Shown here: positions 15,616 to 22,817 of the stretch, in pieces
Position numbering within the stretch: the stretch's first letter is position 1
How the letters are laid out: each line of letters opens with the position of its first letter
NCBI RefSeq assembly: GCF_019550915.1
Contig: NZ_JAHWCI010000006.1
Coordinates: 682,001 to 746,000 of the forward strand
Origin: Mumia sp. zg.B17
GTDB taxonomy: Bacteria; Actinomycetota; Actinomycetes; Propionibacteriales; Nocardioidaceae
Direction of reading: 5' to 3'
Length of the DNA: 64,000 nt
Translations under genes and position numbers: made by a program
Notes under the pieces: model-generated
The model's database searches: none
What the model saw: only the letters and a program-made list of their open reading frames with translations
Told to the model about the DNA's origin: nothing

Positions 15616-16530
15616 ATGGCGCACTCCCACCACGACGATCTCCGGCTCTGCCACGTGCTCGCCGACAACGCCGATGCGATCTCGATGGAGAAGTTCAGGG
15701 CCGCCGACCTCGTGGTGACGACCAAGCCGGACACCACCTGGGTGACCGAGGCGGACCAGGCCGTCGAGCGGACGATCCGGCGTACGCTGCGCAGCGCGCG
15801 CACCCGCGACACCGTGCTCGGCGAGGAGTCGGGCGAGCAGGTCGGCACCGTCGAGGACGCCCCGCGGCGCTGGATCATCGACCCGATCGACGGGACCTCC
15901 AACTACGTGCGAGGCGTGCCGGTGTGGGCGACCCTGATCGCGCTGGCGGTCGAGGACGAGGTCGTCGCCTCGTGCGTCTCCGCTCCCGCGCTCGGTCGAC
16001 GCTGGTGGGCCTCGAAGGGCGGAGGCGCCTACACCGGCAAGTCGCTCATGTCGGCGACCCGCCTCCAGGTGTCGAAGATCGATCGGATCGACGACGCGTC
16101 CCTGGCCTACGCGTCGCTCGGGGGCTGGGAGGACATCGGCAAGCTCGAGAGCTTTCTCGCGCTCACCCGGCGCTGCTGGCGCACCCGCGGCTACGGCGAC
16201 TTCTGGTCCTACATGCTGCTGGCCGAGGGCGCTGTCGACATCGCCGCCGAGCCGGAGCTGGCGCTCTGGGACATGGCAGCGCTCGACCCCATCGTCCGCG
16301 AGGCGGGTGGCACCTTCACGGCGCTCAACGGCCAGCCCGGCCCGTGGCACGGCAACGCGCTCGCAACCAACACCCTGCTGCACGACGCGGCGATGGCCTA
16401 CCTGGGCTACTTCCCCGACCCGGTCCCGCACGACGAGCCCGGAGACAGCAACGAGCACGAGGGTGCCCAGCGAGCCACCGCGCCGACCAACGTCACGAAC
16501 CTGGCGGCCCGTCGCCGCTCGGACTCCTGA
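15616..16530 (+). CDS. hisN: Histidinol-phosphatase, inositol monophosphatase fold
   Basis: A 304-residue Mg-dependent phosphatase of the IMPase superfamily. In actinobacteria this branch removes phosphate from histidinol phosphate in histidine synthesis. Metal-binding motifs are GEESGEQ, WIIDPIDGTSNYVRG and LWDMAALDPIVREAGG. FWSYMLLAEGAVDIAAEPE is typical of the HisN subgroup. The catalytic domain ends near residue 265. About 35 extra, charged, probably disordered residues follow (EPGDSNEHEGAQR). It stands alone, away from other his genes. The catabolic hut operon 15 kb away is a separate pathway. Confidence 0.85.
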   Translation: MAHSHHDDLRLCHVLADNADAISMEKFRAADLVVTTKPDTTWVTEADQAVERTIRRTLRSARTRDTVLGEESGEQVGTVEDAPRRWIIDPIDGTSNYVRGVPVWATLIALAVEDEVVASCVSAPALGRRWWASKGGGAYTGKSLMSATRLQVSKIDRIDDASLAYASLGGWEDIGKLESFLALTRRCWRTRGYGDFWSYMLLAEGAVDIAAEPELALWDMAALDPIVREAGGTFTALNGQPGPWHGNALATNTLLHDAAMAYLGYFPDPVPHDEPGDSNEHEGAQRATAPTNVTNLAARRRSDS

Positions 16531-16559
16531 TCCACGCATCCCCGCCCTGCCGGCCTCGG

Positions 16560-16572
16560 TAGGATCAGCGTC
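16560..16572 (+). promoter_or_regulatory. Leaderless -10 box of the PYGQ-repeat protein gene
   Basis: TAGGAT (16560-16565) followed by 7 nt and the ATG at 16573. There is no Shine-Dalgarno sequence. Confidence 0.45.
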
Positions 16573-17337
16573 ATGTCCACGCCGACGCCGCCGTACCCCT
16601 CTGTGCCGGGCGAACCGTCCGGATCCGGGCAACCGGCGTACGGACAGCAACCCCCGTACGGACAGCCGCCGTACGGACAGCCCTCGCCGTATGGACAGGC
16701 ACCGTACGGACAGGCACCGTACGGACAGCAACCCCCGTACGGCCCGCCCGGCTACGACCCGTACGCCCAGGGCCTGCCGCAGGCGAGCTTCCCCATCCCG
16801 AGAGATCCCGACGCACGCCCGGCCACCGTGACGATCGCCGGCTGGATCACGATCGTGACCGCGACGATGGCCGTTCTCGGGTGGATCGCCATCGTGCTGG
16901 CCATCGACCCGCTCCTGGACGAGATCGCCAAGCGCCCCAACGACTTCGACCAGACCGGGTCCGACATCGCGACGATCGCCGACAGCATGTCCGTGATCTA
17001 TACGACGGCCGTCGCCTTCATCGTCGCCTCGCTGGCCGCGGCGGCGCTTGCCGTCCTCACGTTGCGACGCGTCGGATGGGCCCGGATCGCCCTCGTCGTC
17101 CTCTCGGGTCTGACGATCGCCGTCGGGATGCTGATGATCATGGCGCTCGTCTCGCTCCTGTGGGTCGTGGCGGGTGTCGCGGTGGTGGTGCTGCTCTTCA
17201 CCGGCGGCGCCAATGAGTGGTTCTCCAGGACCGGCTCGGAGTGGGACACTTCAACGAGCGGCTACGGCACCGGGTACGACGCCTACGGCAACTCGAGCAG
17301 CTCCTACCAGCGGCCCGGACCGCCTCAGGGCTGGTGA
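16573..17337 (+). CDS. Proline/tyrosine-rich repeat membrane protein
   Basis: A 254-residue protein of unknown function. The N-terminal 75 residues are a low-complexity Pro/Tyr/Gly/Gln region with seven PYG(Q)-type repeats. It is followed by four predicted membrane helices (about 83-110, 138-165, 170-192 and 193-215) and a short Ser/Tyr/Gly-rich tail ([18 protein letters not shown]). Such PYG-rich N-termini are common in actinobacterial membrane proteins and may promote clustering. No enzymatic motif is seen. It probably starts as a leaderless transcript. Confidence 0.65.
   Translation: MSTPTPPYPSVPGEPSGSGQPAYGQQPPYGQPPYGQPSPYGQAPYGQAPYGQQPPYGPPGYDPYAQGLPQASFPIPRDPDARPATVTIAGWITIVTATMAVLGWIAIVLAIDPLLDEIAKRPNDFDQTGSDIATIADSMSVIYTTAVAFIVASLAAAALAVLTLRRVGWARIALVVLSGLTIAVGMLMIMALVSLLWVVAGVAVVVLLFTGGANEWFSRTGSEWDTSTSGYGTGYDAYGNSSSSYQRPGPPQGW
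16634..16742 (+). repeat. 12-bp tandem coding repeat (CGTACGGACAG unit)
   Basis: Six near-identical copies of CGTA(C/T)GGACAG and a truncated seventh, separated by 1-7 nt, encode the PYGQ repeats. The one variant copy carries TAT instead of TAC (synonymous). The copy number may vary between strains. Confidence 0.8.
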
Positions 17338-17393
17338 CCGCGAGTCGGATCGCGCTAGGTTGACCCCATCGTCCACGCCTGGGGGGATCAACG

Positions 17394-17831
17394 ATGAAGG
17401 TCAGCGACGTCATCACGTCCAAGGGGAGCACCGAGGTCTTCACGATCGCGCCTGACGCGCCGATCTCCGACCTCCTCGACGAGCTCGCCGAGCACAACAT
17501 CGGTGCGCTCGTCGTCTGCGAGGACGAGCGCCGCCTGGTGGGGATCGTCTCCGAGCGCGACGTGGTCCGCAAGCTCCGTGGCATCAGCGACCCGACGTCG
17601 CAGCCCGTGTCGTCGATCATGACGACCGACGTCCACACCTGCGCGCCCGAGGACTCCATCACCGCGATGCTGGAGACCATGACGAACCTGCGCATCCGGC
17701 ACGTCCCGGTGATCAGCGAGGACGGCGACCTCGTCGCGCTGCTGTCGATCGGTGACGCCGTGAAGTACCGGATGCAACAGCTGAAGTTCGAGCGCGACCA
17801 GCTCAACCAGTACGTCGCCTCCGCACGCTGA
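17394..17831 (+). CDS. CBS-domain pair protein
   Basis: A 145-residue protein made of two CBS domains (about 8-65 and 73-132), a module that binds adenosyl nucleotides. Signature stretches are LVGIVSERDVVRKLRG in the first and IRHVPVISEDGDLVALLSIG in the second, which is followed by the usual SIGDAVKYRMQQLKFERDQL helix. No attached catalytic domain. It has a Shine-Dalgarno-like GGGGGG about 8 nt upstream. The PPOX-fold gene begins 6 bp later, so the two probably form an operon. The role is presumably energy-state sensing, but no partner is visible. Confidence 0.85.
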   Translation: MKVSDVITSKGSTEVFTIAPDAPISDLLDELAEHNIGALVVCEDERRLVGIVSERDVVRKLRGISDPTSQPVSSIMTTDVHTCAPEDSITAMLETMTNLRIRHVPVISEDGDLVALLSIGDAVKYRMQQLKFERDQLNQYVASAR

Positions 17832-17837
17832 CCTGGA

Positions 17838-18509
17838 GTGCCGACGACCCGCGTGACCCGCCTGGCCGGCAAGCAGCGCCACGACCGGGCCGCGCTCGAC
17901 CGACTTCTCGACTCGTCACGGACCTGCCACGTGGCCGTCGACGTCGACGGATTTCCCACGGTGTTCCCGACCGCGTTCGCACGCGACGGTGACGTGCTGC
18001 TCATCCACGGGTCGACCGGCTCACCCTGGATGCGCCGGCTCGCCCGGGGTGCCCCGATCTCCGTGGCGGTGACGGCCCTCGACGGCATCGTGGTCGCCCG
18101 TTCGGCGTTCGAGTCGTCCTTGCACTACCGCAGCGCGATGCTGTTCGGCGCCGCGTCGCCGCTCACGGGGGACGCGCAGGCACGTGCTCTGGACCTGCTG
18201 ACCGAAGCCCTGGTCCCCGGTCGCCTCTCGGAGGTCCGGCGCCCGACGTCACGCGAGACCGCGGCGACCCTGGTGCTCGGGCTGCCGATCGAGCACTGGT
18301 CGCTCAAGGTGTCCGACGGCTGGCCCGAGGATGACCCCGATGACGTGGCCGGACCGGCCTGGGCGGGCGTGGTCCCGCTCACCGAGGCTGCGGGCAGCCC
18401 GCTGCCCGCTCCCGACCTCCGACGCGGTGTCGTCGTGCCTTCGTCGGTGAGGCGGCTGACGTCGCCCGACGGCAACGCGCAGCCGTCGGCGCGTCAGCCG
18501 TCGAAGTAG
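17838..18509 (+). CDS. Pyridoxamine 5'-phosphate oxidase-fold protein
   Basis: A 223-residue split-barrel protein of the FMN/F420-binding PPOX superfamily. It shows RAALDRLLDSSRTCHVAVDV at the N-terminus and LLIHGSTGSPWMRRLA, the usual phosphate-binding strand-loop. SLHYRSAMLFGAASPL and IEHWSLKVSDG are typical of the nitroimidazole-reductase-like branch. The start is GTG at 17838. The 3' end overlaps the convergent trmO gene by 16 bp. Cofactor and substrate cannot be assigned. Confidence 0.8.
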   Translation: MPTTRVTRLAGKQRHDRAALDRLLDSSRTCHVAVDVDGFPTVFPTAFARDGDVLLIHGSTGSPWMRRLARGAPISVAVTALDGIVVARSAFESSLHYRSAMLFGAASPLTGDAQARALDLLTEALVPGRLSEVRRPTSRETAATLVLGLPIEHWSLKVSDGWPEDDPDDVAGPAWAGVVPLTEAAGSPLPAPDLRRGVVVPSSVRRLTSPDGNAQPSARQPSK

Positions 18510-18961
18510 GACTCCATCAGACGCTGCGCCCACTCCGGCTGCTCGACGTGCTCGGGGAGGAACGCCGGCATCGCCGGCTTGATGTCGAGCACCGGTGTCC
18601 CGTCGACCGCGTCGAGTCCTCGCACGGTCAACCGCCGACCCTCGACGGCGACGATCTCGCACGCCGAGTGTCCGAGCCTGTTGGGGCGGACCGGGCCACG
18701 GTCGGCGAAGATGCCGATCGCCGGCATGTCGCGGCGCCCGAGCGGACGCTGCGGCTCACGGTAGTCGGCGCGCTCTTCGACCTCGTCGAAGACGAAGACG
18801 AGCTCCACGTGGGAGAACCCGTCCAGACCCTCGAACGGGCGTTCCCCAAACTTCTCGTCGACCTCGACGACGCTGTCGACGTCACCCCAGCCGCGGTCAC
18901 CGGACGGGTCCTCGGCGGGGCCGTGCACGACGCCCACCGGCGTCATCGGGAAGGTGGTCAC
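18494..18961 (-). CDS. tRNA methyltransferase TrmO-like protein (TsaA family)
   Basis: A 155-residue SAM-dependent TsaA-like beta-barrel enzyme; the family N6-methylates threonylcarbamoyladenosine at position 37 of tRNA. Motifs are PVGVVHGP at the N-terminus, FSHVELVFVFDEV, RPNRLGHSACEIVAVEG and the diagnostic DIKPAMPAF. The GTG at 18961 is chosen for its Shine-Dalgarno sequence (GAGAGGAG, 4-5 nt spacing). A longer in-frame form would run into the VOC gene. It lies downstream of and in the same direction as gnd-araC-VOC. Confidence 0.82.
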   Translation of the reverse strand: MTTFPMTPVGVVHGPAEDPSGDRGWGDVDSVVEVDEKFGERPFEGLDGFSHVELVFVFDEVEERADYREPQRPLGRRDMPAIGIFADRGPVRPNRLGHSACEIVAVEGRRLTVRGLDAVDGTPVLDIKPAMPAFLPEHVEQPEWAQRLMESYFDG

Positions 18962-18983
18962 TGCGCTCCTCTCGTCCTTTCTC

Positions 18984-19418
18984 TCAGGCGTGCGGGAAGT
19001 CGCTCCCGTCGTACGCACGCCGCTCGACGAGCACCAGCCAGTTGCCGGAGCTGTCGCGCATCACCGCCTCCACGCCGTACGGGCGCTCCGAGGGCGGCTG
19101 GACGAACGTGACCCCGCGGGCGGTGAGGTCCTCGTACGTCTTCTGGCAGTCGTCGACGGTCAGCCCGATCCCGCTCATCGTCCCGTTGTCGAGGGCTCTC
19201 GCGACCGCATCGGCCACCCCCGGGTCGAGGGGTGGGCCGGGCACCATCAGCGTGACCTCGAGCTCGGGCTGCGAGGGGTGACCGATGGTGAGCCACCGGA
19301 ACCCGTCGCCGAGGCGCTGGTCGGTGCGCGTCTCGAAGCCGAGCAGGTCGACGTAGAAGTCTCGGGCAGAGTCCTGGTCGGTGACCCAGACGGTCACCAG
19401 CGAGATGTTCGTGATCAT
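18984..19418 (-). CDS. VOC (glyoxalase/bleomycin-resistance fold) protein
   Basis: A 144-residue vicinal-oxygen-chelate protein of the small extradiol-dioxygenase-like subgroup. ITNISLVTVWVTDQDSARDF and VDLLGFETRTDQ form the first beta-alpha-beta-beta-beta module, and YGVEAVMRDSSGNWLVLVER forms the second. The ATG overlaps the preceding AraC stop codon (ATGA), so it is co-translated with that regulator. Function could be thiol-toxin or aldehyde detoxification, but it is not determinable here. Confidence 0.85.
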   Translation of the reverse strand: MITNISLVTVWVTDQDSARDFYVDLLGFETRTDQRLGDGFRWLTIGHPSQPELEVTLMVPGPPLDPGVADAVARALDNGTMSGIGLTVDDCQKTYEDLTARGVTFVQPPSERPYGVEAVMRDSSGNWLVLVERRAYDGSDFPHA

Positions 19419-19888
19419 GACGTGACGCTACGACGGTCACCGGCCGAGGCGCTTCTCCGATGTTGCGCCGTGCTGGCGACATCGCTCGGCCCGCGCATGA
19501 AGACCCAGCACCCGGGGATGTGCGGAGCCCCGTCGGCGAAGCATCGCTGGTAGTCCGACGGCGAGACGCCGACCAGCGTCGTGAAGGTCCGGCTGAACGT
19601 GCCGAGGCTGCTGTATCCGACGTGGTGACAGATCTCGGTGACGGTCAGGTTGGTGGCTCGGAGCAGGTCCTGTGCGCGCTCGATGCGGCGCTGTCGCAGG
19701 TAGGCTCCCGGCGTCACACCGTAGGCGGCGGCGAACGCCCGCAGGAAGTGGTGCTTCGACAGTCCGGCGGCACGGGCGAGAGCACCGAGGTCCAGCGGCT
19801 CGGCGTAGCACCGGTCCGCCAGGTCGCGAGCGCGCCGCAGGTGGACGAGGAGGTCCCGCGGGACCTCGGTGACGGTGGGCGCCGTCAC
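19415..19888 (-). CDS. AraC-type DNA-binding protein lacking a sensor domain
   Basis: A 157-residue protein that is essentially only the two helix-turn-helix units of AraC/XylS regulators. They are LDLGALARAAGLSKHHFLRA then LTVTEICHHVGYSSLGTFSR. The usual 150-200 residue ligand-binding domain is absent. The GTG at 19888 overlaps the gnd stop (GTGA), and its own stop overlaps the VOC start (ATGA), so it is the middle gene of a coupled three-gene unit. A similar AraC-VOC pairing occurs elsewhere in bacteria; the link to gnd is less usual. Confidence 0.85.
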   Translation of the reverse strand: MTAPTVTEVPRDLLVHLRRARDLADRCYAEPLDLGALARAAGLSKHHFLRAFAAAYGVTPGAYLRQRRIERAQDLLRATNLTVTEICHHVGYSSLGTFSRTFTTLVGVSPSDYQRCFADGAPHIPGCWVFMRGPSDVASTAQHRRSASAGDRRSVTS

Positions 19889-21336
19889 CCCTGCTGCTCC
19901 TCGGTGCGGTCCCCGCCCCAGCGTGTGTGGAAGGTGCCCGGCTTGTCGACGCGACGATACGTGTGGGCACCGAAGTCGTCGCGGAGCCCCTGGATCAGGG
20001 CGGCGGGCAGGCGCTCGGCCCGCAGGGCGTCGAAGTAGGCGAGCGACGAGGCGAACGCCGGCGCCGGGATGCCCGCGTGCGCCGCGATCCCGACGACCCG
20101 CCGCCACGACTCGAGCCCCTCCTGGACGGCGTCGACGAAGTAGGGCGCGACCAGCAGCGTGGGCAGGTCCGGGTCGGCGTCGTACGCCTCACGGATGCGG
20201 TCGAGGAAGCGTGCGCGGATGATGCAGCCACCCCGCCAGATCGTCGCCATCGCGCCCGGGTCGACGCCCCACTCGTAGTGCTTGCTGCCGGCCTGGATCT
20301 CGTCGAACCCCTGGGCGTAGGCCACCACCTTGGACGCATAGAGCGCACGACGGACGTCCTCGACGAACGCGTCCACGTCGTCCGGTCGCCACGCCGTGTC
20401 GGCGTGCCCGTCCGGATAGGCCGCACGCGCGGGCTCACGCTGCTCTGCGTGGCCCGAGACCGAGCGTGCGAACGTCGCCTCGGCGATCCCGGTCACCGGC
20501 ACCCCGAGGTCGAGTGCGGTCTGGACGGTCCAGCGTCCGGTGCCCTTCTGCTCGGCCTCGTCGAGCACCACGTCGACGAACGGGCGTCCGGTCTCGGCGT
20601 CGGTGTGGCCGAGGACGTCTGCCGTGATCTCGATGAGGTACGACTCGAGGTCACCACCGTTCCACTCCCGGAAGATGTCCGCGATCTGGGCGGGCTCGGC
20701 ACCCAGCCCGTGCCGCAGAAGGTCGTAGGCCTCTGCGATCAGCTGCATGTCGGCGTACTCGATGCCGTTGTGCACCATCTTGACGAAGTGCCCCGCGCCG
20801 TCGGGTCCGACGTGGGTGCAGCATGGCGTGCCGTCGACCTGGGCCGCGATCGCCTCGAACATCGGCCCGAGCGTCTCGTACGACTCCGCGGACCCGCCGG
20901 GCATGATGCTCGGTCCGTTGAGCGCCCCCTCCTCGCCGCCGGAGACGCCCGCACCCACGAAGTGCAGACCCTTCTCCCGCAGTGCTGCCTCCCGACGTCG
21001 CGTGTCGGCGAAGTGCGCGTTGCCGCAGTCGATGACGATGTCCCCCTCGTCGAGCAGCTGGACCAGCTCCTCGATCACGGCGTCGGTCGGCTCTCCCGCC
21101 TTGACCATCACGATGATCGGACGCGGGCGCTCGATCGAGGCGACGAAGTCACGCATCGACTCCGACGGGACGAAGGTGCCTTCGTCGCCGTGCTCGTCGA
21201 CGAGGCTCTGGGTCCGCGCGTACGTGCGGTTGTGCAGGGCGACCGGATTGCCGTGCCGCGCCAGGTTGCGAGCGAGGTTGCGTCCCATCACGGCGAGTCC
21301 GGTGACGCCGATGCGCGCTTTCGGGGTGTCGTTCAC
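19885..21336 (-). CDS. gnd: 6-phosphogluconate dehydrogenase, decarboxylating
   Basis: A 483-residue full-length enzyme that converts 6-phosphogluconate to ribulose-5-phosphate, CO2 and NADPH in the oxidative pentose phosphate pathway. The N-terminal NADP site is IGVTGLAVMGRNLARNLARH. Catalytic motifs are FVGAGVSGGEEGALNGPSIM, VKMVHNGIEYADMQLI (catalytic lysine) and the C-terminal helix domain with GGCIIRARFLDRI. The GTG at 21336 follows AGGAGG with 6-nt spacing. It is first of gnd-araC-VOC with 4-bp overlaps; why a central metabolic gene is coupled to a regulator is unclear. Confidence 0.96.
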   Translation of the reverse strand: MNDTPKARIGVTGLAVMGRNLARNLARHGNPVALHNRTYARTQSLVDEHGDEGTFVPSESMRDFVASIERPRPIIVMVKAGEPTDAVIEELVQLLDEGDIVIDCGNAHFADTRRREAALREKGLHFVGAGVSGGEEGALNGPSIMPGGSAESYETLGPMFEAIAAQVDGTPCCTHVGPDGAGHFVKMVHNGIEYADMQLIAEAYDLLRHGLGAEPAQIADIFREWNGGDLESYLIEITADVLGHTDAETGRPFVDVVLDEAEQKGTGRWTVQTALDLGVPVTGIAEATFARSVSGHAEQREPARAAYPDGHADTAWRPDDVDAFVEDVRRALYASKVVAYAQGFDEIQAGSKHYEWGVDPGAMATIWRGGCIIRARFLDRIREAYDADPDLPTLLVAPYFVDAVQEGLESWRRVVGIAAHAGIPAPAFASSLAYFDALRAERLPAALIQGLRDDFGAHTYRRVDKPGTFHTRWGGDRTEEQQG

Positions 21337-21361
21337 GTCGTCCTCCTGATCTGTTGAGCGG

Positions 21362-22225
21362 TCAGGCACGCTGCGATGCGGCGGCGACCGGCTCGAGCTG
21401 AGAGAGCCTGAGCGGGTGTCGCAGCGGGCCGAAGGGAGAGGTGCGGGTCGTGACCAGGTCGCTGTCCACGTGCAGGAGCTCTCCTGGCTCCAGAGCGGTC
21501 CATCCCGCCTCCGCGTCCATCTGCTCAGAGGCGACGACCACGGTCCGCTCGCCGGTGACGCCGTCGGGCTCGACCTGGGCTCGAATGCGGTCGCTGGAGC
21601 GATCCCAGCCATCGCCGACCTCGCGCTCGGTGTGCTCGAGGAACCACAGCGCGTGCACCTCGGGGTAGCGCAGCGCCCACAGGTCGGTTGCGGTCGTGAG
21701 CACCAGATTGAGCGCGAGCACCGGCACGTTGTCGGCGATCCAGGCGATCGCCGTACGCAGGGCCGCCTCGATGTCCCCGCCGTTGCGTCGCGCGACCGCC
21801 GTGATCAGCGCGAACACGCGCTCGCTGTCGGTCTGTCCCCCCACGAGCCCGCCGGCGTCGAGCTCGTCCAGACGTGCGTCGAGCGCGTCGAGGCCACCCA
21901 CCACACCGTTGTGGGCGAACAGGCGGCCGTCGAGCTCGAAGGGGTGGGTGTTGGCGACGGTGTGGGCGCCCGTGCTCGCATACCGGACGTGCGCCACGAA
22001 GGTCGTGCCGCGAAGCGTCTGAGCGTCCCGCGCGAAGTCGGTGTCGTCCCACGCGTCGATCGGCTGCTTGTCGAGCGTCGCTCTCCCGTCCGCCGCAAAG
22101 ACCCCGATGCCCGTGCCGTCCGGATTGCGCCGACCCTGGGCCCGCAGGCTGTCGGGCGCGTCGAGCAGCCAGAACGTCGCGGTCGTCGGCTGACGCCCGC
22201 AGTGCAGACCGAACAAGCGGCACAT
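21362..22225 (-). CDS. Class II glutamine amidotransferase (YafJ/EgtC-like)
   Basis: A 287-residue Ntn-hydrolase that frees ammonia or hydrolyses a gamma-glutamyl bond. Cys2 is the nucleophile (MCRLFGLHCG). Other active-site pieces are RNPDGTGIG, FVAHVRYASTG and FAHNGVVGG. EgtC, which hydrolyses a gamma-glutamyl intermediate in ergothioneine synthesis, has this domain alone, as here, but no other egt gene is nearby, so the assignment stays general. It ends 25 bp before the gnd start and may share its transcript. Confidence 0.85.
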   Translation of the reverse strand: MCRLFGLHCGRQPTTATFWLLDAPDSLRAQGRRNPDGTGIGVFAADGRATLDKQPIDAWDDTDFARDAQTLRGTTFVAHVRYASTGAHTVANTHPFELDGRLFAHNGVVGGLDALDARLDELDAGGLVGGQTDSERVFALITAVARRNGGDIEAALRTAIAWIADNVPVLALNLVLTTATDLWALRYPEVHALWFLEHTEREVGDGWDRSSDRIRAQVEPDGVTGERTVVVASEQMDAEAGWTALEPGELLHVDSDLVTTRTSPFGPLRHPLRLSQLEPVAAASQRA

Positions 22226-22286
22226 GCTGGTCAGCCTCTCAGCGTGCGCGGGTTCTCGCTCATCACGCGACGGCCGAGTGAGCGGC

Positions 22287-22298
22287 TACGGTGCCGGG
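22287..22298 (+). promoter_or_regulatory. Leaderless -10 box of the lone LigD phosphoesterase gene
   Basis: TACGGT (22287-22292) followed by 6 nt and the ATG at 22299, which supports that start. Confidence 0.5.
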
Positions 22299-22817
22299 AT
22301 GCTGTACGTGTGCCAGCGGCACCATGCCCGTGTCCTCCACCACGACCTCAGGCTGGAGGTCGCGGGGGTCCTCGTCTCGTGGGCCGTCCCGAAAGGGCCC
22401 TCTCCCGATCCGTCGGTGCGGCGGCTCGCCATCCGCACCGACGACCACGACCTGGCGCACGCCACGTACGAAGGGGCGTACGCACGCGACGGGAGCCGCC
22501 CCGGCAGCGTCATCGTGTGGGACAGCGGCACGTACGACCACCTCACGACCCGTGCCGGGACACCGGTCTCCGCAGGCGATGCGCTCGCCGATGGGCACCT
22601 GGTGGTCGACCTTCACGGTCGACGGCTGAGCGGGCCCTACGCGCTGACCCGAACCGGTGAGGCAGGCGGGAAGGAGCAGTGGATCCTGGTGAAGATGCGC
22701 GGGCCCGGGGTGGAAGCCGGTGCAGACCCCGCTCGCGACGGGCTCACCTCCGTGCTGAGCGGACGGACGAACGCCGAGCTCGAGCGGGCCTTCAAGCCCT
22801 CTGACGACGTGCGATAG
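22299..22817 (+). CDS. Stand-alone LigD 3'-phosphoesterase domain protein
   Basis: A 172-residue protein consisting only of the LigD PE domain, which removes 3'-phosphate and 3'-ribonucleotide blocks at DNA ends during non-homologous end joining. The domain signature is present: QRHHARVLHHDLRLEVAGVL, SWAVPKGPS, GSVIVWDSGTYD and a C-terminal WILVKMRG. A LigD-like tail, SVLSGRTNAELE, follows. Neither a polymerase nor a ligase domain is fused to it. The 3' end overlaps the convergent LuxR-type regulator by 26 bp. Two other LigD-domain genes occur in the window. Confidence 0.85.
   Translation: MLYVCQRHHARVLHHDLRLEVAGVLVSWAVPKGPSPDPSVRRLAIRTDDHDLAHATYEGAYARDGSRPGSVIVWDSGTYDHLTTRAGTPVSAGDALADGHLVVDLHGRRLSGPYALTRTGEAGGKEQWILVKMRGPGVEAGADPARDGLTSVLSGRTNAELERAFKPSDDVR

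Noticed and set aside
16634-16742. CRISPR array
   Set aside because: The repeats are only about 11-12 bp, in frame, coding for PYGQ, without unique spacers of constant length.
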